Shown in pieces: positions 9,185 through 18,281 of a stretch of DNA of 64,000 bases. Where the stretch lies: positions 2,007,501 through 2,071,500 of the forward strand of contig NZ_AP018558.1 in the NCBI RefSeq assembly GCF_003574215.1, given 5' to 3'. The notes under the pieces were generated by a model that made no database searches, was not told where the DNA came from, and was given only the letters and a program-made list of their open reading frames with translations. Both the position numbers and the translations under genes were made by a program. Source of the DNA: Hydrogenophilus thermoluteolus. Its GTDB lineage: Bacteria > Pseudomonadota > Gammaproteobacteria > Burkholderiales > Rhodocyclaceae. Each line of letters starts with the position of its first letter. Position 1 is the first letter of the stretch.

Positions 9185-10393
9185 CTATTGCGGGATCAGT
9201 GCCGTCGGTTGCGCACGCAGCCACTCGGCAAAGCACGCATGGTTGCGGCGCAGATCGAAGCGTTCGGTCAGCCGCGCATGCGCGGCCTGGGTCATGCGCG
9301 CGCTGTCGATTTTCCCTTCCGCGATCCGAAGAATCGCTTCGGCAACCGCGTCGGGATCCTCCTGCGGCACCAACAACGCCCCCTCTGGCCCCACCAATTC
9401 TGGGATCGCCCCAACCGCGGTCGTCACGATGGGTATACCAGCATTCATCGCCTCCATCAAAACGAGCGGCATCCCTTCGACCACACTCGTCAAGACAAAG
9501 ACGTGGTAGCGCCGATAGCTGGCCAGGATTTCGTCGTGAAATTTGGCGCCCAGCAACCGAACCACGTCGCCCAACCCGGCCTGGGCGATTTGCGCGCGCA
9601 GCGCCGCTTCGCGCTCGCCACTGCCGATGATGTCGCACAAAAAGGGAACACCTTTTTCCCGTAACTGCGCGCACGCGGCAATGAGCACATGTTGGGCTTT
9701 GTGTTCGCTCAAACGCCCAACGTTGAGGAGACGCAGCGGTCGCGCGATCGGTGGCGGCGGCTGGTACGGCAGCGGTTCGACGCCCAGCGGAATCACGGCT
9801 CTGTTACGCGGCAATAGACCCGGAAAACGGGTGCCGAGCACCGCTAAATTGTGCGCCGAAATCGACACAAGCGCCTCGGCTGCCGCCAATTTGCGCGCCA
9901 AATCGGGCGGGTTGTCGTAGAGCGCGTCGGAGCCGTGTAACGTCAACGAATAGGGCACGTCTGCCAAACGGTGACACCAATGAGCGACCGCCGCAGCACC
10001 GTACGTGAAGTGGGCGTGCACATGGACCCGTTGCCCACGAAAGTGGTACAGCAACAAGACGGCACCGGCCCAGTGCGCCAACGCGGTAGGTAGCGGCGCT
10101 TCGTACCGTAGGGTTTCGGCAAGCGTTTGCCAATAGCGACGCGCAAAACGCTCAATCGCCCAACGGTGGGCGCGTACCCATACCGAGAGGCGCTGCGATT
10201 GCAGGTACAATACCCGTTCCAGCCAAGGACGCATCGGCGGATGGACCTCGTCGAACGCCGGGCGGCGGTTAGCGATATGGCAAACCGGTACCCCCATGCG
10301 CGCCAACGATTCAGCTTGTGCGACGACGAACGTCTCGCTCAAACATGGGAAACGGGAATGAACGAAGAGATAATGAGGCTGCGGCGATGACAT
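9185..10393 (-). CDS. GT4-family glycosyltransferase
   Basis: The 402-residue protein has a GT-B fold. Its N-terminal half includes VHVHAHFTYGAAAVAHW and LTLHGSDALYDNP. The C-terminal nucleotide-binding half includes LLNVGRLSEHKAQHVLI and the EX7E signature EGMPLVLME. It would add a sugar to the lipid-linked repeat unit in the cytoplasm; the donor is not known. Start chosen at 10393 because MSSPQPHYLFVHSRFP aligns with the usual first strand. This start overlaps the start of the divergent GT2 gene by 7 bases, and no strong ribosome site is seen. Confidence 0.88.
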   Translation of the reverse strand: MSSPQPHYLFVHSRFPCLSETFVVAQAESLARMGVPVCHIANRRPAFDEVHPPMRPWLERVLYLQSQRLSVWVRAHRWAIERFARRYWQTLAETLRYEAPLPTALAHWAGAVLLLYHFRGQRVHVHAHFTYGAAAVAHWCHRLADVPYSLTLHGSDALYDNPPDLARKLAAAEALVSISAHNLAVLGTRFPGLLPRNRAVIPLGVEPLPYQPPPPIARPLRLLNVGRLSEHKAQHVLIAACAQLREKGVPFLCDIIGSGEREAALRAQIAQAGLGDVVRLLGAKFHDEILASYRRYHVFVLTSVVEGMPLVLMEAMNAGIPIVTTAVGAIPELVGPEGALLVPQEDPDAVAEAILRIAEGKIDSARMTQAAHARLTERFDLRRNHACFAEWLRAQPTALIPQ

Positions 10394-11544
10394 GGTGGTG
10401 GCTCGTCTGGCTTTTGGGTGGGATACCGTCATTCTATCTGCTCCTTCTGACCTGGGTCGCTGCGCCCCTTCCCTACCCGTGGCTACCGGAAAAAGCCCGG
10501 TCGTCGCGTGCGCAGGGCCAAACCCGCTTTCGCATCGTGATCCCGGCACACAACGAAGCGAAACATATCGCGACGACGGTCACCGCGGCGCTGGCGTTGG
10601 ATTATCCCCGTTCGCACTTTTCGGTTCTGGTGGTTGCCAACGCCTGCACCGACGAAACTGCTGAAGTGGCGCAGGCGGCAGGGGCGGCGGTGCTCAGCTA
10701 CCCGCCCCCCGGAAAAGGGGGGGCGCTCGATTATGCGTTCAACCAACTCCTTCGCGACCCGTCGTGGGACGCAGTGCTCGTGCTCGACGCCGATTCGGTG
10801 CTCGACCCACATGCGCTCACCGTGCTGGACGCCTGTTTCCAATGCGGAGCCGAGGCGGTTCAGCTCCGCTACGCAGTGCGCAACGTGCGTGTCAATGCGC
10901 GCACGGAGATCGCAGCGATTCAACTGGCGTCACTCAACGGCGTGCGCCCGCTCGCGCGCTCCCGTTTCGGGTGGTCGGCGGGCATTTTCGGCAACGGCTT
11001 TGCCTTGGCGCGCGCAACCGTTGCCGCTGTTCCCTACCGAGCGCACGGCATCGTCGAAGATATCGAATACCACCAACACCTCTTCCTCGCGGGGAAACGA
11101 GTCGATTTCACCGATGCGGCAGCGGTGTGGGCAGAGATGCCGGTTGCGCGCCACCAGTTGGCTACCCAGCGCGCGCGCTGGGAACGGGGCAAGTTATGGA
11201 CGATTCGCCACTACGCGCCACAGGTTCTCCGCCAGCTGCTTCGCCGCCCCTGGCAAACCGTCGGGCAACTGTTCGATCTGCTGATCCCGCCAATCGCCTG
11301 GGTGGCGATCCTCTTGGCGCTCCTTGCATGGATCGCGCCGCAACCGGTCCGCATTGCCGCGTTGCTCGGTTTCGGCGCAATCCTGATCCACTACCTACAC
11401 GCCGCGCATCGCTATCGACTCCTGCCACTCTTTGCCCGCGCGTTGATGCACGCACCACGCTATATTTTTGAAAAACTGTGGGCTGTGTTGCATTCGATGG
11501 TGACGGAACGCCGGTTGGGGTGGAAACGGACGGAGCGCGACTAA
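10387..11544 (+). CDS. GT2-family membrane glycosyltransferase
   Basis: The 385-residue protein has one N-terminal helix, a GT-A catalytic domain with VIPAHNEAKHI, the metal-binding DADS near 140-143, VEDIEYH near 221-227 and QRARWERG (compare Q/RxxRW) near 261-268. Two C-terminal helices end near 345. Membrane-bound GT2 enzymes of this pattern make or extend beta-linked sugars. It is followed after 2 bases by the polysaccharide deacetylase, so an N-acetylated sugar such as GlcNAc is a reasonable guess for its product. It shares 7 bases with the divergent GT4 start. Confidence 0.88.
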   Translation: MTWWWLVWLLGGIPSFYLLLLTWVAAPLPYPWLPEKARSSRAQGQTRFRIVIPAHNEAKHIATTVTAALALDYPRSHFSVLVVANACTDETAEVAQAAGAAVLSYPPPGKGGALDYAFNQLLRDPSWDAVLVLDADSVLDPHALTVLDACFQCGAEAVQLRYAVRNVRVNARTEIAAIQLASLNGVRPLARSRFGWSAGIFGNGFALARATVAAVPYRAHGIVEDIEYHQHLFLAGKRVDFTDAAAVWAEMPVARHQLATQRARWERGKLWTIRHYAPQVLRQLLRRPWQTVGQLFDLLIPPIAWVAILLALLAWIAPQPVRIAALLGFGAILIHYLHAAHRYRLLPLFARALMHAPRYIFEKLWAVLHSMVTERRLGWKRTERD

Positions 11545-11546
11545 AG

Positions 11547-12434
11547 ATGTTTACCGCCGACCTCATCGTAATGTACCACGGCGTCGTACCCGACGACGAA
11601 CCGCTCGACGATTGGCTCCAAGTCCCCGCGTCGCGCTTTCGCGATCAATTGGCGTTCTTCACCCGCTGGTTTACGCCCGTCTGCGTCGAAACGTTTTTCA
11701 CCACGCCACGAAAAGCATGGCAGAAACCACGGCTCCTCGTCACCTTCGACGACGGCTATGCCAACAACCTAACCGTCGCCGCACCCATTCTCCAAGAGTA
11801 CCGGGTGCCCGCACTCTTTTTCCTGGCTACCGGCTACCTGGAAACTCCGTGGTTCTGGTGGGACCGTCTCCAAGCCAGCCTTGCCACGGTGGGACAAAAA
11901 CCGTCGCCTGCGCTTATCGCCGAGATCAAAGCACTCGCGCCACCCGATGTCGAAGCGAAGGTTACCGCGATTCTGCGCGACAGGGGCGCCAACCCGTTTC
12001 CGCCACCAACCCCCGCACTTCGCCCCCTCACCTGGCGAGAAGCGCAGCAACTCGCAAGCCTCCCGGGGTTTGCGATCGGTAACCATGGTCATTGCCATGA
12101 AATTTTCGCGCATCTTGACGACACTGCACTCACGCATACCCTCACACTCAGCCAGCGGTTGCTCACCGAGCGACTTGGCGTCCAACCCACGTGGATCGCC
12201 CCCCCCAATGGTGATTGGCGTCGTGACCAAATCGACCGCTTTGCCCAGCTCGGTTTTCAGGCCATTTTCACCACACAACCCGGCTGGGTGACTCGGCGGC
12301 AGCGCGCTTCTTCACCGGTGCCCCGCGTGTTTCCCCGAATCGGGATCGGCACAACCGATCGCCCCTTCGATTTGGCGAAGCGCCTCCTCAAGACCCGCTT
12401 GCGCCAGACCGTTCCAACAGGGGAAGGTAGGTAA
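11547..12434 (+). CDS. Polysaccharide deacetylase (NodB/CE4 domain)
   Basis: The 295-residue protein has MYHGV at its N-terminus, then the CE4 motif TFDDGY (66-71) with the catalytic and metal-binding Asp pair, and NHGHCH (179-184) with the metal-binding histidines. WIAPPNGDW corresponds to the RxPxG motif but has alanine in place of arginine. It would remove acetyl groups from the polymer or a precursor. No signal peptide is visible, so it may act in the cytoplasm. It sits 2 bases after the GT2 gene, and its 3' end overlaps the reverse ExeA-type gene by 47 bases. Confidence 0.88.
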   Translation: MFTADLIVMYHGVVPDDEPLDDWLQVPASRFRDQLAFFTRWFTPVCVETFFTTPRKAWQKPRLLVTFDDGYANNLTVAAPILQEYRVPALFFLATGYLETPWFWWDRLQASLATVGQKPSPALIAEIKALAPPDVEAKVTAILRDRGANPFPPPTPALRPLTWREAQQLASLPGFAIGNHGHCHEIFAHLDDTALTHTLTLSQRLLTERLGVQPTWIAPPNGDWRRDQIDRFAQLGFQAIFTTQPGWVTRRQRASSPVPRVFPRIGIGTTDRPFDLAKRLLKTRLRQTVPTGEGR

Positions 12435-14307
12435 ACCGGACCAAATCGGCCACGCGTGCCGCTTCGTCGAAATCGGTAAAGGGGCCAAGGTAGAGGCGAA
12501 TCACAGTCTGCCCCGCGAGCATCGTGGGCAATTGCATCACCGAAACGCCCAACGGTGCCAACCGCTGTTTGACCGCTGCGGCCTGCTGGTCGTCGGCAAG
12601 CGTGGCGTAGTAGAGATAGAAGCGCCCCCGTTGATCCGCCACGATCATGTCCGTACGACGAAATTGCGGCAGCCGGATCCGAGTATTCGCAGTGATCCGA
12701 TCGAGATTGACGCCAGGGTTTGCTGCGGTGAACAGATCCCGCACCGTGGTATTGTCGGCGCCGAAATGGTTGCTGATCGCTGTGAGCGCCGCCTTGGTGT
12801 CATTCACCACCTGCTCCGTGCTGTGCGTCGCAACCGGAAGCGGGAGCGTCGTGGGCAGTTGCACGACCGGTACGGGTTGCGCCGCCGTTGCAACCGTGTT
12901 GTTGTCCAGGCTATATTCGGATGCTGTAGAGAACGGAGCAGGCGCACTGCGGTTCGATGCGATCGCGTCGGCACGGTCACTCCGCACGGGGGTGTCGGAT
13001 GCACGAGAAGGCCCCAGGCGATCCATCCCTTCCGTTTGCGTGCGGCTTGGCGCTGGCCCCAATGTGCGCCCGAGGGACGATTCCGATGGGGATTGGTTGT
13101 GCATCCACCAATAGGCCCCGCCTGCGCCAAGCAGCAGCGCGATGCCCATGCTCAAAAACCACTGCCCCCAGGCAAGCGAATGGCCACGAGTTTGCCCGCC
13201 CCCCTTTTGCGGAGAAGACGACGGCCATGCTGACGCCGCTTCGACGTTGGCGCCCAACGCAGCGACATCGACGGGCGAGCGTGCCGCACCGTCGGGCGGA
13301 AACGGCGGCGCTGCGGCAGGACTGGATTGCGACTGCGCGTTTAGCCCGGGAATCTCCGGCGGAATATCGGCTGCGGCGGCCTGTTGCGGCGAAAGATCTG
13401 GGGTGGATGCCGCTCCTGCCGCCGCTTGTTCCTCGGCTTGAGCGGCGTTTGCTGGCGACTCTCTTTGGTGTGACGAAACCGCTTCCGGTTCCAGAAAAAC
13501 CGCAGCCAAGGGAAGCTTCGCCAATGCCGCTTCGATATCCTGCCGTTCGACTACCCGCGACTCGCGGCCAAACGCAAAAATCAGCGCATGATCGCAAATC
13601 TGGTTGATCAGCCGCGGTACGCCCCGGCTCTCCTGATGAATCCACTCCAAGCACGGGCGGGGGAAAAGGTACGGGTCCCCGCCCGCGGTGCGTAAGCGGT
13701 GCTGGACGTAGCAAATGGTGTCGTCCAACGAGAAGGGACGCAGATGATCGAACAACGCCACGCGCTGCAACAGCGGCCGCATGTGGTGTTGTTTGAGAAT
13801 CAGCGCGAGCTCCTCTTGTCCGCTCAGAACGATCTGGATCAATTTTCCGCGTTCGTCTTCCAGGTTGAGGAGCAGACGCACCGCCTCGAGTAAGCGCTCG
13901 GGCAGCAGATGCGCCTCATCGGCCAGAAGTACGAAACGCAGCGCTTCGTCTTTTTTCGCCTGACGCGCCAGCGCTTGTTGAATCGCGGAAAGGGGCTCTC
14001 TGACGAACGCTGGTTCGTCCCCCTCACCCCACGCTTGCCACAACAGAGAAAAGAGCTCCTTTTCGGACAACCACGGATTGGTCAAAAAGAGGCACCGAAA
14101 CGTGGGGTTGTCCGCGGCCAGTTTACGCAGCAAAAGGGTCTTGCCGCTCCCCACCGGGCCCGTGAGCAGGCACAATCCTTTGCGCTCCCGCACGCCATAA
14201 AGCAGTGTCGCCAACGCTTCGCGGTGTGCCGCGCTCGCGTAGAAACAACCGGGGTCGGCGGTATTGGCGAAAGGGGGGCGCGTGAAATGGAAAAATTCGA
14301 AATACAT
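12388..14307 (-). CDS. ExeA/GspA-type AAA ATPase with transmembrane and SPOR-like C-terminal region
   Basis: The 639-residue protein starts MYFEFFHFTRPPF, usual for ExeA-type ATPases. Walker A is GPVGSGKT (about 49-56) and Walker B is VLLADEAH (about 125-132). A long Pro/Ala/Ser-rich linker follows, then one transmembrane segment near 390-410. The periplasmic tail has a LysM-like stretch (VRDLFTAANPGVNLDRI) and a SPOR-like end (YLYYATLADDQQAAAVKQRL, then YLGPFTDFDEA). Similar ATPases occur in type II secretion (with GspB) and in exosortase-type EPS loci. Here it probably links cytoplasmic ATP to envelope assembly of the exporter. It forms a pair with the next reverse gene, 1 base away. Confidence 0.82.
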   Translation of the reverse strand: MYFEFFHFTRPPFANTADPGCFYASAAHREALATLLYGVRERKGLCLLTGPVGSGKTLLLRKLAADNPTFRCLFLTNPWLSEKELFSLLWQAWGEGDEPAFVREPLSAIQQALARQAKKDEALRFVLLADEAHLLPERLLEAVRLLLNLEDERGKLIQIVLSGQEELALILKQHHMRPLLQRVALFDHLRPFSLDDTICYVQHRLRTAGGDPYLFPRPCLEWIHQESRGVPRLINQICDHALIFAFGRESRVVERQDIEAALAKLPLAAVFLEPEAVSSHQRESPANAAQAEEQAAAGAASTPDLSPQQAAAADIPPEIPGLNAQSQSSPAAAPPFPPDGAARSPVDVAALGANVEAASAWPSSSPQKGGGQTRGHSLAWGQWFLSMGIALLLGAGGAYWWMHNQSPSESSLGRTLGPAPSRTQTEGMDRLGPSRASDTPVRSDRADAIASNRSAPAPFSTASEYSLDNNTVATAAQPVPVVQLPTTLPLPVATHSTEQVVNDTKAALTAISNHFGADNTTVRDLFTAANPGVNLDRITANTRIRLPQFRRTDMIVADQRGRFYLYYATLADDQQAAAVKQRLAPLGVSVMQLPTMLAGQTVIRLYLGPFTDFDEAARVADLVRFTYLPLLERSGASGS

Positions 14308-14308
14308 C

Positions 14309-14863
14309 TCAATCTCCCAATTCGACAGGTTGGTAGGCCTGCTTCATCCGCACCCCGATGAGTTTCGCCTGGACGATATCCCCTTTGTAATTCATCACAT
14401 TGATCGGAATCCGGTTGATCCCTTTCTGAATGGGGATACTGGTGCGCACCACACGGCTGGCTTCGATGAGATTTTTCAAACGATCGAAGTGACCGATGCG
14501 CACCATGATGTCCACTTCCGCGGTCTCGTATTGATACGGCGTGGCATCTTCGACGAAGATGATCACGAAGTTGGGCGGATCTTGCTGCCACTTCAGAATC
14601 TGAAACTTTTCCCGTTTGATGAACGCAGTGTCGTTGTAGCCCGTGGGGTGGTACGGTACGCGGGTCACGTCGTCGCCCTGTTCGTCATAAATGATGCGCG
14701 GAAAAAAGAGTCCGGTTTCCGGGACATCGAAAGGGGGCGCGTCTTCCTCAGGCGGGCGGAATTCGTCTTCGACGAAAGCATCTGCGGGCTGACTCGCCCA
14801 AAAGAGTGCGAGAACCCCCCCGATCCAGAGACCTTTTTGCCACCGGTTGGATCCGTACCCCAT
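14309..14863 (-). CDS. Hypothetical exported protein paired with the ExeA-type ATPase
   Basis: The 184-residue product begins with a signal-like segment (about residues 10-28, GLWIGGVLALFWASQPADA). The mature part is acidic at first (FVEDEFRPPEEDAPP) and then beta-rich, with VIIFVEDATPYQYE and IPIQKGINRIPINVMNYKG. I do not recognise a family. It starts on the stop codon of the UDP-glucuronate decarboxylase (TGATG overlap) and ends 1 base before the ATPase start, so the three were cotranscribed. A periplasmic partner of the ATPase tail is a sensible guess only. An IS insertion upstream may now limit its transcription. Confidence 0.6.
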   Translation of the reverse strand: MGYGSNRWQKGLWIGGVLALFWASQPADAFVEDEFRPPEEDAPPFDVPETGLFFPRIIYDEQGDDVTRVPYHPTGYNDTAFIKREKFQILKWQQDPPNFVIIFVEDATPYQYETAEVDIMVRIGHFDRLKNLIEASRVVRTSIPIQKGINRIPINVMNYKGDIVQAKLIGVRMKQAYQPVELGD

Positions 14864-15632
14864 CACCCAGTTCCTTCGCGCAACAACTGGTCGAAATAGT
14901 CGATCGTTTTCGCGAGACCCACTTCCAAAGGGACCGTAGGCGCCCACCCCAGGTGGGTTTTCGCCAGCGTGATATCAGGACACCGCTGCTTCGGGTCGTC
15001 CTGCGGCAGCGGACGGAAGACGATTTCGGACCGTGACCCTACCAGATCGCGGATGGTTTCTGCCAATTCCAAGATCGTGATTTCGTGTGGGTTGCCCAGA
15101 TTGACCGGCCCAGTGAATTCCTTTGGTTGCGCCATCATCTTGAGCAAGCCCCCGACCAGGTCATCGACGTAACAGAGCGATCGCGTCTGCGATCCATCGC
15201 CATAGACGGTGATCGGCTCGCCTGTGAGCGCCGCGACGATGAAGTTGGAGACGACGCGCCCATCTTTGGGGTGCATGTTGGGACCATAGGTGTTGAAGAT
15301 GCGCACGACTTTGATATCGACGCGATGCTCGCGATGGTAGTCGAAAAAGAGCGTTTCGGCGCACCGTTTCCCTTCGTCGTAGCAGGCGCGTGGCCCGATG
15401 GGGTTCACGCGCCCCCAGTAGTGTTCGGGTTGCGGATGGATTTCGGGGTCACCGTAGACTTCGCTGGTCGACGCCTGCAGGATCCGCGCGCGGGTGCGCC
15501 GCGCCAATTCCAGCATGTTGATCGTTCCAAGGACCGAAGTCTGCACCGTCGCCACCGGGTCGAACTGGTAATGGATCGGCGAAGCGGGGCACGCCAGATT
15601 GTAGATCTGATCCACTTGGACATAGAGGCGCT

Positions 15633-15667
15633 CATTGATAGGTTGTGTACCATCCTTTCTGTAAATT
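15633..15667. repeat. Left target duplication and inverted repeat of the IS256-family element
   Basis: CATTGATA (15633-15640) is the duplicated target, followed by the left inverted repeat (15641-15667). It matches the complement of the right end at 22 of 27 bases. Confidence 0.9.
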
Positions 15668-16963
15668 CCGTTTAGCGCCTCTGGCAGGAAGTGCGCGGCG
15701 CTCGGTCTGACGCCATGACTTCGAGAAAGGAGTATGCCCATCATGGCGATGCGTGTCGAAACCAATCCTTTGGAAATGGCTTATGCTGTGTTGCTCGAAC
15801 ACGGACTGGAGGGTGCCGGCGAGGCTCTGCGCATCCTCGTCAATGAAGCCGCCAAGATCGAACGATCCCAGTTCCTTGGAGCGGCGCCCTATGAACGTAG
15901 TGAGCGACGGCGTGACTACGCCAACGGGTACAAACCCAAGACGGTACTCACCCGCCTTGGTGAGCTGACCTTTCAGGTGCCCCAGGTGCGTTGCGGCGAC
16001 TTCTACCCTTCTGCCCTCGAAAAAGGCACCCGCACCGATCAGGCGGTGCATCTGGCCCTGGCCGAGATGTACGTCCAGGGGGTCTCCACCCGCCGGGTGA
16101 TCGAGGTACTGCAGCGCCTGCTGGGGCCGGAGATTTCGCTCTCCACCGCCCAGGTGAGCCGTGCCGCCGCCAGGCTCGACGAGGGGCTTGCGGCCTGGCG
16201 CGAGCGTCCTCTGGGCGAAGTGCCCTATCTCTTTCTGGATGCCCGTTACGAGAAAGTGCGGCTGGAAGGGCGAATCGTCGATTGTGCCGTCTTGATCGCC
16301 GTCGGCGTCGATGCGACGGGCAAACGGCGGGTGCTCGGTTGCACGGTGGCCACGTCGGAAGCCGAGATCAATTGGCGACGTTTCCTGGAATCCCTCCTGG
16401 CCAGAGGGTTGCACGGGATCAAGCTCATCATCGCGGATGATCATGCGGGCCTCAAAGCTGCCCGCAAAGCGGTGTTCCCTTCTGTTCCCTGGCAGCGTTG
16501 CCAGTTCCATCTGCAGCAAAACGCCGGCCAGTTCGTCACCCGACAGGAGGCGAAAAAGCACGTCGCCGCGACACTGCGCGCGATCTTCAATGCTCCGGAC
16601 AAGGCAGAAGCCGAGCGGCTTTTGAAAGCCGCCCTGGACACCTGGCGCAAGGAGCATCCGAAACTGGCCGAGTGGGCCGAAACCGCGATTCCTGAATCCC
16701 TGACGGTGTTCGACTTCCCCGCTGCGCACCGTATCCGTTTGCGTACCACCAACGGGCTGGAACGCATCAACCGGGAACTGCGACGACGCACCCGGGTGGC
16801 CAGCATCTTCCCCAACATGGATTCCTGCCTGCGCCTGGTCTCGGCGCTGCTGGCCGAACTCGACGACGAGTGGATGACCGGCAAGGTCTATCTCAACCTC
16901 AACCCGTAACCCCGGCGTCATGACCAACACCACGGAAATTTACAGAAAAAAGGTTGCACAACC
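15641..16963 (+). mobile_element. Complete IS256-family insertion sequence, 1323 bp
   Basis: One intact transposase gene is flanked by imperfect terminal inverted repeats. The first 27 bases of each end match at 22 positions, starting GGTTGTG and sharing TTTCTGTAAATT. The element is bordered by the 8-bp duplication CATTGATA at 15633-15640 and 16964-16971. Perfect duplications and an unbroken transposase suggest a recent and possibly still active insertion. Confidence 0.93.
15734..16909 (+). CDS. IS256/mutator-family transposase
   Basis: The 391-residue enzyme fills the element. The DDE residues are recognisable in LFLDARYEKVR (about 160-170), IIADDHAGLKAARK (about 228-241) and TTNGLERINREL (about 338-349), and CQFHLQQN (about 259) is the usual C/H-containing block. 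A GAAAGGAG ribosome site precedes the ATG at 15734. The frame is unbroken and of normal family length. It lies antiparallel to the gene it interrupts. Confidence 0.95.
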   Translation: MPIMAMRVETNPLEMAYAVLLEHGLEGAGEALRILVNEAAKIERSQFLGAAPYERSERRRDYANGYKPKTVLTRLGELTFQVPQVRCGDFYPSALEKGTRTDQAVHLALAEMYVQGVSTRRVIEVLQRLLGPEISLSTAQVSRAAARLDEGLAAWRERPLGEVPYLFLDARYEKVRLEGRIVDCAVLIAVGVDATGKRRVLGCTVATSEAEINWRRFLESLLARGLHGIKLIIADDHAGLKAARKAVFPSVPWQRCQFHLQQNAGQFVTRQEAKKHVAATLRAIFNAPDKAEAERLLKAALDTWRKEHPKLAEWAETAIPESLTVFDFPAAHRIRLRTTNGLERINRELRRRTRVASIFPNMDSCLRLVSALLAELDDEWMTGKVYLNLNP

Positions 16964-16971
16964 CATTGATA
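16937..16971. repeat. Right inverted repeat and target duplication of the IS256-family element
   Basis: The right inverted repeat is 16937-16963, and the second copy of CATTGATA is 16964-16971. The repeat boundary agrees with exact restoration of the decarboxylase reading frame. Confidence 0.9.
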
Positions 16972-17222
16972 TCGTGCCGTATGAATTCGAAACGGTAATC
17001 GTCCAAGAGCGCTTTGATGTTGCGTTTTTGTCCGGTGATGAAGTTGTCAACGCAGAGCACCTCATACCCTTCGGCCAACAACCGACGACAGAGGTGTGAG
17101 CCGATGAACCCCGCTCCCCCCGTCACCAGTACTTTGTTGCCCTGTGGCAGTCCAAGTGACATGATCCACTCCACCTTTTGCTACCATTGTAACAATAACC
17201 GTTTCGGACAGCCAATTTTTTT

Positions 17223-18281
17223 ATGGGAAAAATAGACGAATTTGCGCTGATCGCGCGCTTTTTCCGATCGTGCGCTCCGCCCGAGCCATCCATCTTGGGA
17301 ATCGGCGACGATGCCGCGCTCCTGCCGTGCGCGTCTGCGCTGCGTGGAAATCGCGACGATGCCTCTGCGACGCTCGCGCTCACCACCGATACCCTCGTTG
17401 CGGGCAGCCACTTTTTGCCGGACTTCGCCCCGCAGGACCTGGGGTGGAAAGCGCTTGCGGTGAATCTCTCCGATCTTGCAGCGATGGGGGCAGAGCCGAC
17501 GGCGTTCCTCCTTGCGCTGACGCTCCCGCGATACGATCCGGAATGGCTCGAAGGGTTTGCCTACGGCGTGCAAGCGTGTGCGCAGCGCTATGGTGTCGCG
17601 CTCATCGGTGGCGATACGACACGCGGGCCGCTTGCAATCACCATCACCGCGCTCGGGGTGGTTCCGTGGCAAGCGGCGATTCGCCGTTCGACCGCTCAGG
17701 TTGGCGACGATCTGTGGGTGAGCGGCCAACCTGGCCGCGCCGCGTTGGGGCTTGCGGTGCGCACGGGACGCCTCTCAGGTGATCTGCCGGGGTGTTCCGA
17801 ATGGATCGCTGCGCTGGAACGGCCGCAACCGCGCATCGCGCTTGGGCTTGCGCTGCGCGGCATCGCGACGGCGATGCTCGACATTTCCGACGGGCTGACG
17901 CAGGACGCGCACCATCTGGTGGAGACGCGACCCGAATTGACGCTCTGCGTGGAAGAGGCCGCATTGCCGCTGGCACCTTTGGTGGCCCAAGGCGCGCCTG
18001 CTGAAAAGGCATGGGCAGCGCTTTTGGGCGGCGGAGACGATTATGAGTTACTGTTTACTGCGAACCCGAGGCACCGAACAGCCGTCGCGGAAGCGGCACG
18101 ACGCGCGGGTGTCTCCGTGCACCGCATCGGTTCGGTCGTGCCACGCTCCATCCCAGAGGCGTCGCCGCTGGTGCTTGTGCGGCGTGATGGCACCCGTACC
18201 ACGCTACCTCCCCAAGGGTGGGACCCGTTCCGTGTCGCTGAGCCCTTGGATTTGGACATTCAACCGGAGTCTTTTTCGTGA
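17223..18281 (+). CDS. thiL: Thiamine-monophosphate kinase
   Basis: The 352-residue enzyme phosphorylates thiamine phosphate to the active cofactor thiamine diphosphate with ATP. It starts MGKIDEFALIARFF and has the Mg/ATP-binding motifs ILGIGDDAALL (24-34), VNLSDLAAMGAEP (about 80-92), GGDTTRGP (about 128-135) and GGGDDYELLF (about 266-275). Length is normal. It is divergent from the decarboxylase pseudogene with about 60 bases between. It overlaps pgpA by 4 bases. No TPP riboswitch is seen before it. Confidence 0.95.
   Translation: MGKIDEFALIARFFRSCAPPEPSILGIGDDAALLPCASALRGNRDDASATLALTTDTLVAGSHFLPDFAPQDLGWKALAVNLSDLAAMGAEPTAFLLALTLPRYDPEWLEGFAYGVQACAQRYGVALIGGDTTRGPLAITITALGVVPWQAAIRRSTAQVGDDLWVSGQPGRAALGLAVRTGRLSGDLPGCSEWIAALERPQPRIALGLALRGIATAMLDISDGLTQDAHHLVETRPELTLCVEEAALPLAPLVAQGAPAEKAWAALLGGGDDYELLFTANPRHRTAVAEAARRAGVSVHRIGSVVPRSIPEASPLVLVRRDGTRTTLPPQGWDPFRVAEPLDLDIQPESFS

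Larger units (their letters stand above)
14863..17162 (-). pseudogene. UDP-glucuronate decarboxylase (UXS-type SDR) interrupted by an IS256-family element
   Basis: The N-terminal 66 codons (16965-17162) carry the Rossmann motif TGGAGFIGSH and end RHDIN. The rest (14863-15632) resumes ERLYVQVDQIYNLACP and includes the catalytic ACYDEGK (YxxxK) and IFNTYGPNM. Between them lies the IS at 15641-16963 with an 8-bp target duplication. Removing the IS and one copy joins the two parts in frame as a 322-residue protein of normal family length, reading RHDINERLYVQ. The enzyme turns UDP-glucuronate into UDP-xylose, so xylose supply to the polymer is likely lost unless a second copy exists. The upstream promoter is separated from the two genes that follow. 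Confidence 0.93.

Noticed and set aside
11478..11546. Longer N-terminus for the deacetylase starting inside the GT2 gene.
   Set aside because: The extension is in a different frame of GT2 coding sequence, and the ATG at 11547 aligns with the family start MYHG region.
17163..17222. Possible TPP riboswitch before thiL, and likewise before thiD.
   Set aside because: The thiL gap is only 60 bases with no THI-box blocks, and thiD starts on the rpoH stop codon.
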